Assembly: GCA_031273295.1 (NCBI GenBank)
Contig: JAISSD010000172.1
Span: forward strand, 1 to 45,437
Direction of reading: 5' to 3'
Source: Prevotella sp.
Lineage (GTDB): Bacteria; Bacteroidota; Bacteroidia; Bacteroidales; Dysgonomonadaceae
Length of the DNA: 45,437 bases
The position numbers and the translations under genes are program-made. Positions 1-8,212 of this stretch are shown here, one piece after another; position 1 is the first letter of the stretch, and the number at the start of each line of letters is the position of its first letter. The notes beneath the pieces were generated by a model. That model saw nothing but the letters and a program-made list of their open reading frames with translations, did not search any database and was not told the DNA's origin.

Positions 1-122
1 AGAGCAAACGCATCTTGATTTATTAGGATTTTCAGCAAAAATCATTATTCCATCCGGCATCCGGCTTTTTCCCTTTCACACTCCTCTTTTTTTGATCGTT
101 CCTGTTTTATTTGATTGAGTGC

Positions 123-320
123 AACTACTCAGGTACTTTTAATAAGCATAAATACCAGATAATCAATTGTATACAATAATAAGAAGAATCAGTCATATTT
201 GAGCGTCAATTTTATAATTCATTGATAATATGCAGTTTATAATTATAGCCTACATTAAACATCAAAATATGAATCGAGATAAATATTTGTAAATCAATTA
301 GTTTTGGTACCTGAGTAGTT
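123..320. repeat. 198-bp structure bounded by perfect 14-bp inverted repeats
   Basis: AACTACTCAGGTAC at 123-136 is the exact reverse complement of GTACCTGAGTAGTT at 307-320. Just outside, GATTGAGTGCAA (113-124) and GATTGAGCGCAA (323-334) form a 12-bp direct repeat with one mismatch, resembling a target duplication. The interior is AT-rich with no ORF of note. This layout fits a small non-autonomous element (MITE-like). A regulatory or recombination site is the alternative. Family unknown. Confidence 0.45.
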
Positions 321-424
321 ACGATTGAGCGCAATCCGGTTGATCATGGAGAAATTTTACGTCGCATATTTGACTCTCTGTCTGCATCTGACTGCAACGT
401 CCCGAATCTAAAAAGAATCTTTGC

Positions 425-451
425 CCCCCAATCGCTACGCTTCATTGGGGG
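425..451 (-). terminator. Hairpin downstream of pfp
   Basis: CCCCCAAT (425-432) pairs with ATTGGGGG (444-451) around an 11-nt loop. It lies about 37 bp past the pfp stop on the minus strand. The T-run on the minus strand is weak and displaced (CAAAGATTCTTTTT), so it is a likely but not ideal intrinsic terminator. Confidence 0.5.
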
Positions 452-487
452 ACATTCGACTATTTGATATTTATATTTTGAGAAAGA

Positions 488-2134
488 TTATTTTCCCTGT
501 TCCAATTTCAATGTTATTGTAGGCTGGTCACACACTTCTGTCGGGCCAAAGTACTGGATAGGACCCGGATAAACAAACTCTGTACCTGTAGCCCATGCTT
601 CACGGTTTGCCGCCAGATATTTGAATGGAGCGCCGTCTAGTTCCACGAGAGCCTTGCGGATAACAGGTTTCATTTCGCCATGGCGCCGTTCCATATTCAT
701 CATCATTGTTACGGGCACGCCACCTGCTATCCATTCGCCGGCGGGAGCAGTGGTGTTGCGTACCGATGACATATATCCTGTTTTTCCTGCACCGATAAGC
801 GCGGCGGCGGTGTAGCCCAGCGAATAGCAATAATCCGCATCGTAGTTGGAGGGAGCCGCACAACGGCCTTCGTATCCGAAAAAATGCACTTGTGAGGCGA
901 ATTTACCCTTGTATTTTCCTTCAGCTTTCATTTCGGCCAGTTTATTGCCTACCATCTCGGCCAGTAGTTTTTCCGTTTCGATAAGAGAAACCTGCACATT
1001 GCCGTGAGGGTCGCGATCCAGCGTCAACTGACGGGCTACAGCGTTAGGCAGGCTTGCAAATACTTTTGCATTATCAGCCGACAGGTTCTTTTTAATATAA
1101 GCCAATTGCCCGTCTTTGGGAACCGCATTAAATTCGTCTTGATGATGCGCGAGGAAGTCGTTTAACTCGGAAATAAGCGCTTTCATCGCAGGAATAAACT
1201 CGATAAGGCCTTCAGGGATAAGTACTGTGCCGAAGTTGTTACCATTGGCGGCTCGGTGCGCCACAGTCTTGGCTATATCTGTCACAATATCATCAAGCGA
1301 CAATTTTTTAGCTTCTACTTCTTCCGAAATGATGCAGACATTGGGCTGTACCTGTAATGCGCATTCAAGGGCAATGTGAGAGGCCGAGCGTCCCATCAGT
1401 TTAATGAAGTGCCAGTATTTGCGGGCAGAGTTACAATCACGCTGGATGTTACCGATTACTTCCGAATATACTTTGCATGCCGTATCGAATCCGAATGATG
1501 TTTCTATCATTTCGTTTTTCAGGTCGCCATCAATTGTCTTTGGACAACCAATCACTTGTACGCCGGCGTCAATGGCCTTGTAATATTCAGCCAGCACGCA
1601 CGCATTTGTATTTGAATCGTCGCCACCGATAATAACCAGAGCTTTGACGTCCAGTTTTTTAAGGATTTCAAGTCCTTTGTCAAATTGTTCTTTTGATTCA
1701 AGTTTTGTACGTCCCGAACCTATGATATCAAACCCGCCTGTATTGCGGTAATCGTCAATGATCTCTCCTGTAAGTTCCTTGTAGTTGTGATCCACCAATC
1801 CGCCCGGCCCCATAAGGAACCCGTAAAGTCGACTGTCTGCATTTAAATTTTTAATTCCGTCAAAAATGCCCGCTATTACATTATGTCCGCCGGGAGCCTG
1901 TCCACCCGATAGGATAACACCTACATTAATAGCCGGATAGGTTGCTTTATCGGAAGTTTCCACAAACTTTAGAGCAGGCATTCCGTATGTATTGGGAAAC
2001 AATTTTTTCACTTCATCCTGATCGGCTACCGATTGAGTCGGCGCACCCTCTTCTATTCTCACAGAACCATACAATGCTTTTGGCATTTTTGGTTTATAAG
2101 CAGCCCTGGCTACTTGTAAAGCGCTTTTTACCAT
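488..2134 (-). CDS. pfp: Diphosphate--fructose-6-phosphate 1-phosphotransferase
   Basis: This is a 548-residue cytoplasmic glycolytic enzyme that phosphorylates fructose 6-phosphate with pyrophosphate, reversibly. Visible motifs are the N-terminal nucleotide loop [10 protein letters not shown] (about residues 76-85), GGDDSNTNA (about 169-177) and [10 protein letters not shown] (about 198-207). The second Asp in GGDD, where ATP-dependent enzymes have Gly, is the known marker of PPi use. The length matches the long, plant-like PFP clade usual in Bacteroidales, about 550 residues, rather than the ~320-residue ATP-PFK. The start is the ATG at 2134; the N-terminus ([18 protein letters not shown]) resembles what I recall of Bacteroides PFP. 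It appears monocistronic, with a 417-bp gap upstream. Confidence 0.95.
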   Translation of the reverse strand: MVKSALQVARAAYKPKMPKALYGSVRIEEGAPTQSVADQDEVKKLFPNTYGMPALKFVETSDKATYPAINVGVILSGGQAPGGHNVIAGIFDGIKNLNADSRLYGFLMGPGGLVDHNYKELTGEIIDDYRNTGGFDIIGSGRTKLESKEQFDKGLEILKKLDVKALVIIGGDDSNTNACVLAEYYKAIDAGVQVIGCPKTIDGDLKNEMIETSFGFDTACKVYSEVIGNIQRDCNSARKYWHFIKLMGRSASHIALECALQVQPNVCIISEEVEAKKLSLDDIVTDIAKTVAHRAANGNNFGTVLIPEGLIEFIPAMKALISELNDFLAHHQDEFNAVPKDGQLAYIKKNLSADNAKVFASLPNAVARQLTLDRDPHGNVQVSLIETEKLLAEMVGNKLAEMKAEGKYKGKFASQVHFFGYEGRCAAPSNYDADYCYSLGYTAAALIGAGKTGYMSSVRNTTAPAGEWIAGGVPVTMMMNMERRHGEMKPVIRKALVELDGAPFKYLAANREAWATGTEFVYPGPIQYFGPTEVCDQPTITLKLEQGK

Positions 2135-2551
2135 CGTTTTTATTGGTTTTATACAGTTAAATCAATCCAGTTCTTTTTAAGGTTCGCAAATTTCGTTATT
2201 TTTTTTTTAATATGAAAGAAATAACCGGCCATATCTACTCTATTTTATACGCCAGGTTCCGGAAATTATAAAATTAAACGATCGATCCATTATGAACAAA
2301 GAAAAGGTTATAGCTTTACTAAACGGTATCGGTAGAGCAAACGATTATACGATAGAGTGATTTCACGGGAAGGGTTATTCACATTAAAGACCTCCGGCCT
2401 GTTTTCCTCTTTGTCTCCCTGCCGAAAAACTTCCCCTGAAATCGCGGGAAAAGATGTGTAGATACTATTGATGTGGAAGGACAGATGCTAAAACAAGCTC
2501 ATAAGATTGTCTGTATCCGCCCAGTACAGGTATGCGTGCATTGTAAATCAT
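2135..2551. other. Intergenic region with an inverted repeat and a tiny orphan frame
   Basis: No gene longer than about 25 codons is supported. A 22-codon frame on the plus strand starts at 2292 (MNKEKVIALLNGIGRAND...) and ends near 2360; it could be the head of a lost gene. GATTTCACGGGAAG just after it is matched 13 of 14 by the inverted copy CTTCCCCTGAAATC about 60 bp later, so a long imperfect hairpin is possible. The part next to 2135 should carry the pfp promoter, but I cannot place it. Confidence 0.4.
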
Positions 2552-3511
2552 TTATCCTTGTGCGGATAACAATTCTTTGACGCAAATGTTCAGACTGTCT
2601 TCCCATTTGGGAATAGCAATATTGAATGTCGCCTTTATTTTAGTCTTGTCCAATACATTGTATTTAGGCCTTGCGGCTTTGACCGGATATTGGTCTGTAG
2701 CGACCGGGTTTACTTTGCAGGTCGTTATTCCGGCATATTTATGTATGGCCAGCGTGAAATCGTACCATGTGCAGGTTCCTTCGTTCGAATAGTGATAGAT
2801 ACCCGGTTTGAAACTGCCGGCTTCGCTGTGGTCAAGTATTTTTATGATTGCATCGGCCAAATCGGTGGCGTTTGTCGGGGTTCCTGTTTGGTCGGCGACA
2901 ACATGGAGGGTCTCGCGCTCTTTGCCGTATTTTATCATTGTTTTCACAAAATTATTTCCAAATATGGAATATAGCCATGCTGTGCGGATAATGATGCTGT
3001 CGGGGCATGTTTTTATCAGGGCCGCTTCGCCTTCTTGCTTCGATTTCCCGTATACAGACAGCGGATTCACGTCATCCGTTTCCATGTAAGGTTTCGACGC
3101 GGCGCCATCATATACATAGTCTGTGGATATATGAATTATTTTAGCGCGGTTGTTTGCGGCTGCAATTCCCAAATTGGCAACGGCGTCGCGATTGATCTTG
3201 TAACATGCCTCCACATCGTCTTCGGCCCTGTCCACTGCTGTGTAGGCGGCGCAATTGACAATATACCCGATATTGTTTTCTTTTATAAAATTTTCGACAG
3301 CTTGCGGGTCTGTAATGTCAAGCTCGGCAATGTCGGTAAAAAAGAAGCGGAAGTTGTTTTCGTGCATGGCGGATATGCGCCTGATTTCACTTCCCAATTG
3401 CCCGTTTGAACCTGTTATGAGGATATTTTTTTGCGTTAATTCAAACAGGAATATATTTTTTGCTGTTTCATTCTGCCAATCCGCCGGTTTGTTTCCTGAA
3501 AAAAAAGCCAT
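2552..3511 (-). CDS. rfbD: dTDP-4-dehydrorhamnose reductase
   Basis: This extended short-chain dehydrogenase makes dTDP-L-rhamnose for surface polysaccharide, using NAD(P)H. The Rossmann motif NILITGSNGQLGSE lies at about residues 29-42. The active-site serine/tyrosine/lysine pattern is visible as HISTDYVYDG and YGKSKQEGE. The C-terminal part matches the RmlD substrate-binding domain. The protein is 319 residues, about 27 longer at the N-terminus than typical RmlD. No ATG sits directly before the Rossmann strand (the codon there is TTA), so the extended start at 3511 is the best available. The extension may be real or may reflect a non-ATG start. It lies 83 bp downstream of fabD on the same strand and may be co-transcribed with it. 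Confidence 0.9.
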   Translation of the reverse strand: MAFFSGNKPADWQNETAKNIFLFELTQKNILITGSNGQLGSEIRRISAMHENNFRFFFTDIAELDITDPQAVENFIKENNIGYIVNCAAYTAVDRAEDDVEACYKINRDAVANLGIAAANNRAKIIHISTDYVYDGAASKPYMETDDVNPLSVYGKSKQEGEAALIKTCPDSIIIRTAWLYSIFGNNFVKTMIKYGKERETLHVVADQTGTPTNATDLADAIIKILDHSEAGSFKPGIYHYSNEGTCTWYDFTLAIHKYAGITTCKVNPVATDQYPVKAARPKYNVLDKTKIKATFNIAIPKWEDSLNICVKELLSAQG

Positions 3512-3594
3512 ATCGATTATGAGTTACAGGTTATTAGCTATAAGTTACGGGTATAGGTTGTTACAAATAAAGCCCTGACTTGTAGCCGGGATCA

Positions 3595-4476
3595 TTATTG
3601 TTTTCCGCTGGTTATCGCGTCCGGAGCTATTTTTTTTACCAGACCCTGTAATACGTTGCCAGGCCCCAGTTCTGTAAATTCAGTTGCTCCGTCAGCCACC
3701 ATGTGTTCTACCGATTGAGTCCATTTCACGGAAGTTGTCAATTGGGCGATAAGGTTCGCCTTGATTGTAGCCGGGTCGGTCTCGCCGGTTGTAGATACGT
3801 TTTGGTATACAGGACATGACGGTTTACTGATAGTTGTTGTATCGATGGCTTCGGACAGTTCTACTTTGGCCGGTTCCATTAGCGGAGAGTGGAATGCTCC
3901 TCCGACTTTTAATTTCAACGCGCGTTTTGCTCCGGCCGCCAATAGCAGTTCACAAGCCTTGTCTATACCTGCATTGGAACCCGATATGACGATTTGCCCC
4001 GGACAGTTATAATTTGCAGGCGCCACAACCTCGTCTGTAATGGATGCGCATATTTCTTCAACCCTGGTATCAGCCAAGCCAAGTATGGCGGCCATAGTTG
4101 AAGGATTAAGCTCGCATGCCTTTTGCATGGCAAGAGCGCGTTTATAAACAAGTTTCAATCCGTCTTCGAAAGAAAGTGCGTTTGCCGCGACCAAAGCCGA
4201 AAATTCGCCCAAAGAGTGGCCTGCAACCATGTCGGGAGTAAAACCGGCGCCCATTGTTTTAGCCAGAATTACAGAATGAAGGAAGATCGCAGGTTGGGTT
4301 ACTTTAGTCTGACGGAGATCTTCGTCTGTACCGTCAAACATCAGGTCTGTGATGCGGAATCCTAAAATTTCGTTTGCCTTTTCAAACATTTCTTTGGCGA
4401 CAGGAGACGTTTCGTACAAATCTTTACCCATTCCTACAAATTGAGCCCCTTGCCCCGGAAATACAAATGCTTTCAT
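3595..4476 (-). CDS. fabD: Malonyl-CoA:ACP transacylase
   Basis: FabD moves the malonyl group from CoA to acyl carrier protein at the start of type II fatty acid synthesis in the cytoplasm. The oxyanion loop FPGQGAQFVGMG is at the N-terminus, the nucleophile elbow GHSLGEFSAL at about residues 88-97, and the catalytic-histidine motif AFHSPLM near residue 198. Length is 293 residues, standard for the family. The start is the ATG at 4476 (MKAFVFPGQG); an upstream TTG is two codons earlier and less likely. No other fab genes are adjacent, as is common in Bacteroidales. rfbD follows 83 bp downstream. Confidence 0.95.
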   Translation of the reverse strand: MKAFVFPGQGAQFVGMGKDLYETSPVAKEMFEKANEILGFRITDLMFDGTDEDLRQTKVTQPAIFLHSVILAKTMGAGFTPDMVAGHSLGEFSALVAANALSFEDGLKLVYKRALAMQKACELNPSTMAAILGLADTRVEEICASITDEVVAPANYNCPGQIVISGSNAGIDKACELLLAAGAKRALKLKVGGAFHSPLMEPAKVELSEAIDTTTISKPSCPVYQNVSTTGETDPATIKANLIAQLTTSVKWTQSVEHMVADGATEFTELGPGNVLQGLVKKIAPDAITSGKQ

Positions 4477-4715
4477 TTTCAATATTTAAAAGTTAAAATA
4501 AGCGGTTAAATTTCAGCCTGCGAAATTAATAAAAAATAGAATATGATTTGGTAAAACAATTCAAAATTAAACGCCGGAAATTTTAAACCGGGCGCTTTTT
4601 GTTTATGGATAATATTATTGAATCAGGTTATTTAACAGCCTGCGGCTTTGACCGGAGGATTGAATTTTATTATTAATTAATCTGGCTTAAAGCATTCCGA
4701 AATCATTAAAAATCT

Positions 4716-4723
4716 TACCTTTG
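4716..4723 (+). promoter_or_regulatory. Bacteroidota -7 element before the pseudouridine synthase gene
   Basis: TACCTTTG is an exact match to the TAnnTTTG element of the Bacteroidota primary sigma factor. It lies 23 bp before the ATG at 4747. A clear -33 TTTG is not seen at ideal spacing, so this is a sequence-motif call only. Confidence 0.4.
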
Positions 4724-4746
4724 TCGTCGATTTATATATCTGTCAA

Positions 4747-5691
4747 ATGAGGAATACATCGAAAAGAGATATTGCGCTACAGGAATTAAAAGTATCACAG
4801 CCTTGTGAATTACTGGATTTTTTGATAAACGGAAAAGTTCGCAAAAGCCGTAATGCCATAAAATCATTATTGGCTCACAAGCAGATAAAAGTAAATGATC
4901 GGTTGGTTACCCAATACAATCATGGACTTGATGCGGGGGACAGGGTTTCCGTGATGAAATTCGACCGGTCGCGGAAAGAAAAAAGGCTGAACGGTTTGAA
5001 AATCGTATTTGAAGATGACGAGATCATCGTCATAGACAAGGAAGCAGGTTTTCTTTCGGTATCTACCGATAAAGAAAAATCGCGGACGGTATACGGGACG
5101 CTGAACGAGTACGTGAAAAAGAATAATAAAAACGACCGTGTATTTGTCCTTCACCGTCTCGACAGGGAGGTCTCGGGACTTATGATATTTGCCCGGAGCG
5201 CCGAACTTCAGGAAATATTCCAGAAAAACTGGAATAATCTTGTGAAAGAATACGTTTATACGGCGGTTGTGGAGGGAAAACCGGAGCAAAAGGAAGGGAC
5301 AATTACATCGTGGCTCACCGAAAATAAAAACTTTGTGATGACGTCGTCGCCGACTGATAATGGCGGGCTGAAATCGGTTACGCATTACAAGGTAGTAAAG
5401 TTTGCCGGACGTTATTCCTTGTTGGATTTCGACCTTGAAACCAGGCGTAAAAACCAGATACGCATACACATGCAATCTGTTGGCCATCCTGTTGCAGGCG
5501 ACAAGAAATACGGAGCTTCGAGCAATCCGGCGAAGCGTACCGCCCTCCATGTTCGCGAACTTGTACTGAAACATCCGGCAACAGGCGAATTGTTGGAGTT
5601 TAGAAGCCCGATCCCGCAGACTATGCGGCAATTGGCGACCGCTCCGTCCGAAGAGGCGGCGCTTTCCCAAACAGAGGATAAAAAACCGTGA
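4747..5691 (+). CDS. RluA-family pseudouridine synthase with S4 domain
   Basis: This predicted rRNA/tRNA uridine-to-pseudouridine isomerase has 314 residues. An S4 RNA-binding fold lies at about residues 18-75 (RKSRNAIKSLLAHKQIKVND). The catalytic domain has the family II motif HRLDREVSGLMIF at about residues 135-147, in which the Asp is the nucleophile. The RRKNQIRIHMQSVGHPVAGD segment is the second conserved RluA block. The C-terminal 25 residues are a polar tail. Substrate position cannot be deduced. The next gene starts 33 bp downstream on the same strand, so co-transcription with the XRE-cupin gene is possible. Confidence 0.92.
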   Translation: MRNTSKRDIALQELKVSQPCELLDFLINGKVRKSRNAIKSLLAHKQIKVNDRLVTQYNHGLDAGDRVSVMKFDRSRKEKRLNGLKIVFEDDEIIVIDKEAGFLSVSTDKEKSRTVYGTLNEYVKKNNKNDRVFVLHRLDREVSGLMIFARSAELQEIFQKNWNNLVKEYVYTAVVEGKPEQKEGTITSWLTENKNFVMTSSPTDNGGLKSVTHYKVVKFAGRYSLLDFDLETRRKNQIRIHMQSVGHPVAGDKKYGASSNPAKRTALHVRELVLKHPATGELLEFRSPIPQTMRQLATAPSEEAALSQTEDKKP

Positions 5692-5724
5692 ATATTAAAA
5701 TTTTGAATTCTTTAAATCAGGAAT

Positions 5725-6279
5725 ATGAATCCGGACATAAAAGAAATAGGACAACGGCTTAAGGGCTTACGCGAAGCCGTAGATATGACGCAAGAACAGT
5801 TTGCGGCCTCTTGCAATATACCGTTGGAAGAATATGTGAAATACGAGTCGGGCGAAGAGGATCTTATGATTGGCGTGCTGAAAGGCATAGCATCTGTCCA
5901 CAATGTGGATGTATCGGCGCTGATGTTTGCCGATGAACCCCGTATGAGCAGCTACTACCTGACGCGCAAAGGCAAAGGGCTGGCTGTAAACCGTGTAGAG
6001 GCATATAATTATCAGACTCTGGCCGGAGGATTCAATAATCGCAAGGCTGAAGTGTTTGAAGTAACGATAGAGCCTGAAAGCAATGATGTTGGGATTCATC
6101 ACAGTACGCATGCCGGACAAGAATTCAATATGGTACTGGAAGGCCGTATGTTATTGCAAATAAATGGAAAAGACCTGATAATGGAAGAAGGCGACAGCAT
6201 CTATTTTGATTCCGGCCTGCCACACGGGATGAAAGCGCTCGACAATAAAAAAGTAAGATTGATAGTTGTTGTTCTGTGA
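5725..6279 (+). CDS. XRE-family regulator with C-terminal cupin
   Basis: A 184-residue predicted DNA-binding regulator. Residues about 5-65 form an XRE-type helix-turn-helix (GQRLKGLREAVDMTQEQFAA). Residues about 105-180 form a cupin 2 barrel with the metal-ligand pattern HHSTHAGQEF and a second motif around GLPHGMKAL. Such HTH-cupin proteins sense small ligands. The gene sits 45 bp upstream of an acyl-CoA synthetase on the same strand, and this pair is, from memory, common in Bacteroidales. I infer that it controls or is tuned to acyl-CoA or acid metabolism; the ligand is unknown. Confidence 0.88.
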   Translation: MNPDIKEIGQRLKGLREAVDMTQEQFAASCNIPLEEYVKYESGEEDLMIGVLKGIASVHNVDVSALMFADEPRMSSYYLTRKGKGLAVNRVEAYNYQTLAGGFNNRKAEVFEVTIEPESNDVGIHHSTHAGQEFNMVLEGRMLLQINGKDLIMEEGDSIYFDSGLPHGMKALDNKKVRLIVVVL

Positions 6280-6324
6280 AGATCTATTGTCTGTAATTCA
6301 TAACCTAATATAACTAACAAACCC

Positions 6325-7977
6325 ATGTTAGAAAGATTTTTAAAACAAACACATTTCACTTCAACTCGGGATTTTGCTGAAAATTATCGTGTCAGGATAC
6401 CTGAAAACTTCAACTTCGGATATGATGTAGTAGACGAGTGGGCAAAGATAGATCCCGCCAAGACAGCTATCTGCTGGGTAAACGACCAGGGAAAGCACAT
6501 TGTTTTTACATTTGCGGATATAAAAAAACAAAGCGATCGTGCGGCGTCTTATTTCCGGTCGTTGGGTATTGGCAAAGGAGATATGGTGATGCTTGTATTG
6601 AAACGCCGTTACGAATTTTGGTTTGCCCTGATCGCTCTTCATAAAATAGGAGCGGTAGCCATCCCTGCCACGCACTTGTTGACAGGGAAAGACATTGTAT
6701 ATCGTAACAATGCAGCCGGTATAAAGGCGATTGTAAGCGTAAACGACGAAACTGTCGTCCAACATGTGAATGATGCGATGTCCGATTCTCCGACTGTAAA
6801 GTTCCGCATCGCTTGTGGCGGGACTGTTCCTGCAGGCTGGCTCGATTTTCATCAGGGACTTGGCAATGCGGAACCGTTTGCCGGGCTTCGGCATGTAAAT
6901 ACAAATGAAGATATCTCTTTATTGTATTTTACGTCAGGGACGACAGGCGAGCCCAAAATGGTAGCCCATAATTTTATTTATCCGTTGGGACATATCGTTA
7001 CCGCAAAATACTGGCATAATCTGAACGAAGATAGCCTGCACCTTACCGTTGCGGATACAGGTTGGGGTAAAGCCGTTTGGGGAAAATTGTACGGACAGTG
7101 GATTGCAGGGGCGGCCATAATGGTATATGACCATGAAAAATTTGTACCGCAGGAAATGTTGCAGATCATACAGGAATATAAAGTGACGTCGTTTTGCGCC
7201 CCGCCTACAGTTTTCAGGTTCCTGATCAGGGAGGATCTGTCCCGGTTTGATTTGTCGTCCCTTCAATATGCCACCACTGCCGGAGAAGCTCTGAATCCTT
7301 CTGTTTATGACGCGTTTCTGGAAAGAACCGGCATCAAGATGATGGAAGCGTTCGGGCAAACGGAAACGACTCCTACCATTGTGACTTTCCCCTGGATGGA
7401 GCCGAAACCGGGAGCAATGGGCGTGCCTAATCCGGCTTATGATATGGACCTTGTTGCTGTTGACGGACGCTCGGTGGAAGACGGTGAAGTGGGAGAGGTG
7501 GTTATTAAAACCGACAAGTGGAAACCTTTAGGATTGTTTATGGGATATTATCGCGACGAGGCTCTCACAAAGCAGGTATATCATGATGATGTTTATCATA
7601 CGGGCGACATGGCTTGGCGCGACGAAGACGGATATTATTGGTTTGTAGGCCGCAGTGACGACGTCATCAAAAGTTCCGGTTATCGCATCGGCCCGTTCGA
7701 AGTGGAAAGCGCTTTGATGACGCACCCCGCCGTTGTGGAATGCGCTGTCACGGGAGTCCCCGACGAAGTCAGGGGACAGGTGGTGAAAGCCACGATTGTT
7801 CTGGCCCGGGATTATAAAAATAAAGCCGGCGACCATCTGAAAAATGAGATCCAAAATCATGTGAAGCAGGTTACCGCTCCGTATAAATATCCCCGTATTA
7901 TCGAATTTGTAGAAGAATTGCCTAAAACGATCAGCGGAAAGATAAAAAGAGCGGAGATCAGAAAGATAGTCAATTAG
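6325..7977 (+). CDS. Acyl-CoA synthetase (AMP-forming, ANL superfamily)
   Basis: This 550-residue cytoplasmic ligase activates a carboxylate as an acyl-adenylate and then a CoA thioester. The P-loop YFTSGTTGEPKMVAH lies at about residues 205-219. Further ANL motifs are FGQTETTP (about 340), YHTGDMAWRDEDGYYWFVGRSDD (given here as key blocks YHTGD and GRSDD, about 427-450) and GYRIGPFEVES. The C-terminal catalytic lysine motif KTISGKIKRAE is at about residues 533-543. Similar Bacteroidales proteins are annotated as acetyl- or medium-chain acyl-CoA synthetases; the chain length used cannot be read from the sequence. It is likely in one operon with the XRE-cupin gene. Confidence 0.92.
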   Translation: MLERFLKQTHFTSTRDFAENYRVRIPENFNFGYDVVDEWAKIDPAKTAICWVNDQGKHIVFTFADIKKQSDRAASYFRSLGIGKGDMVMLVLKRRYEFWFALIALHKIGAVAIPATHLLTGKDIVYRNNAAGIKAIVSVNDETVVQHVNDAMSDSPTVKFRIACGGTVPAGWLDFHQGLGNAEPFAGLRHVNTNEDISLLYFTSGTTGEPKMVAHNFIYPLGHIVTAKYWHNLNEDSLHLTVADTGWGKAVWGKLYGQWIAGAAIMVYDHEKFVPQEMLQIIQEYKVTSFCAPPTVFRFLIREDLSRFDLSSLQYATTAGEALNPSVYDAFLERTGIKMMEAFGQTETTPTIVTFPWMEPKPGAMGVPNPAYDMDLVAVDGRSVEDGEVGEVVIKTDKWKPLGLFMGYYRDEALTKQVYHDDVYHTGDMAWRDEDGYYWFVGRSDDVIKSSGYRIGPFEVESALMTHPAVVECAVTGVPDEVRGQVVKATIVLARDYKNKAGDHLKNEIQNHVKQVTAPYKYPRIIEFVEELPKTISGKIKRAEIRKIVN

Positions 7978-8053
7978 CGCATATATAATGTTTGAGTCGG
8001 ATTTTTCCGGTATATAGCTTCCAGTCAGAATATTTTCCATACTATTATTATGA

Positions 8054-8080
8054 TTTGTAAAGAATAAAAGATTATATTTG
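8054..8080 (+). promoter_or_regulatory. Probable secDF promoter
   Basis: TTTG at 8054-8057 and TATATTTG at 8073-8080 match the two Bacteroidota promoter elements. The spacing (15 bp) is shorter than the usual ~19-21. The ATG of secDF lies 132 bp downstream, leaving a long leader. I see no known riboswitch in that leader. Confidence 0.4.
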
Positions 8081-8212
8081 CACGCCTGAAAGTGTGTATA
8101 TGTCCAAGTTTAGCCTCGTTTCATCGAAAGAGGATTTTGGATGTGTGCGTATTTTGTTTATTTTGAATGAAATAGAAATAATATAAGTAAATAACAAAAA
8201 GTAAAATTTAAA

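Larger units (their letters stand above)
1..487. other. AT-rich intergenic stretch without a gene
   Basis: I see no convincing coding frame here. The stretch lies downstream of the leftward pfp gene. It contains an inverted-repeat structure at 123-320 and a GC-rich hairpin at 425-451, annotated separately. The interior of the inverted-repeat structure is strongly AT-rich and stop-rich in all frames. Confidence 0.6.

Noticed and set aside
4571-4605. Hairpin CGCCGG...CCGGGCG followed by a T-run as a terminator
   Set aside because: It lies between divergent genes (fabD and the pseudouridine synthase), so no transcript would end there on the plus strand. The pairing is imperfect.
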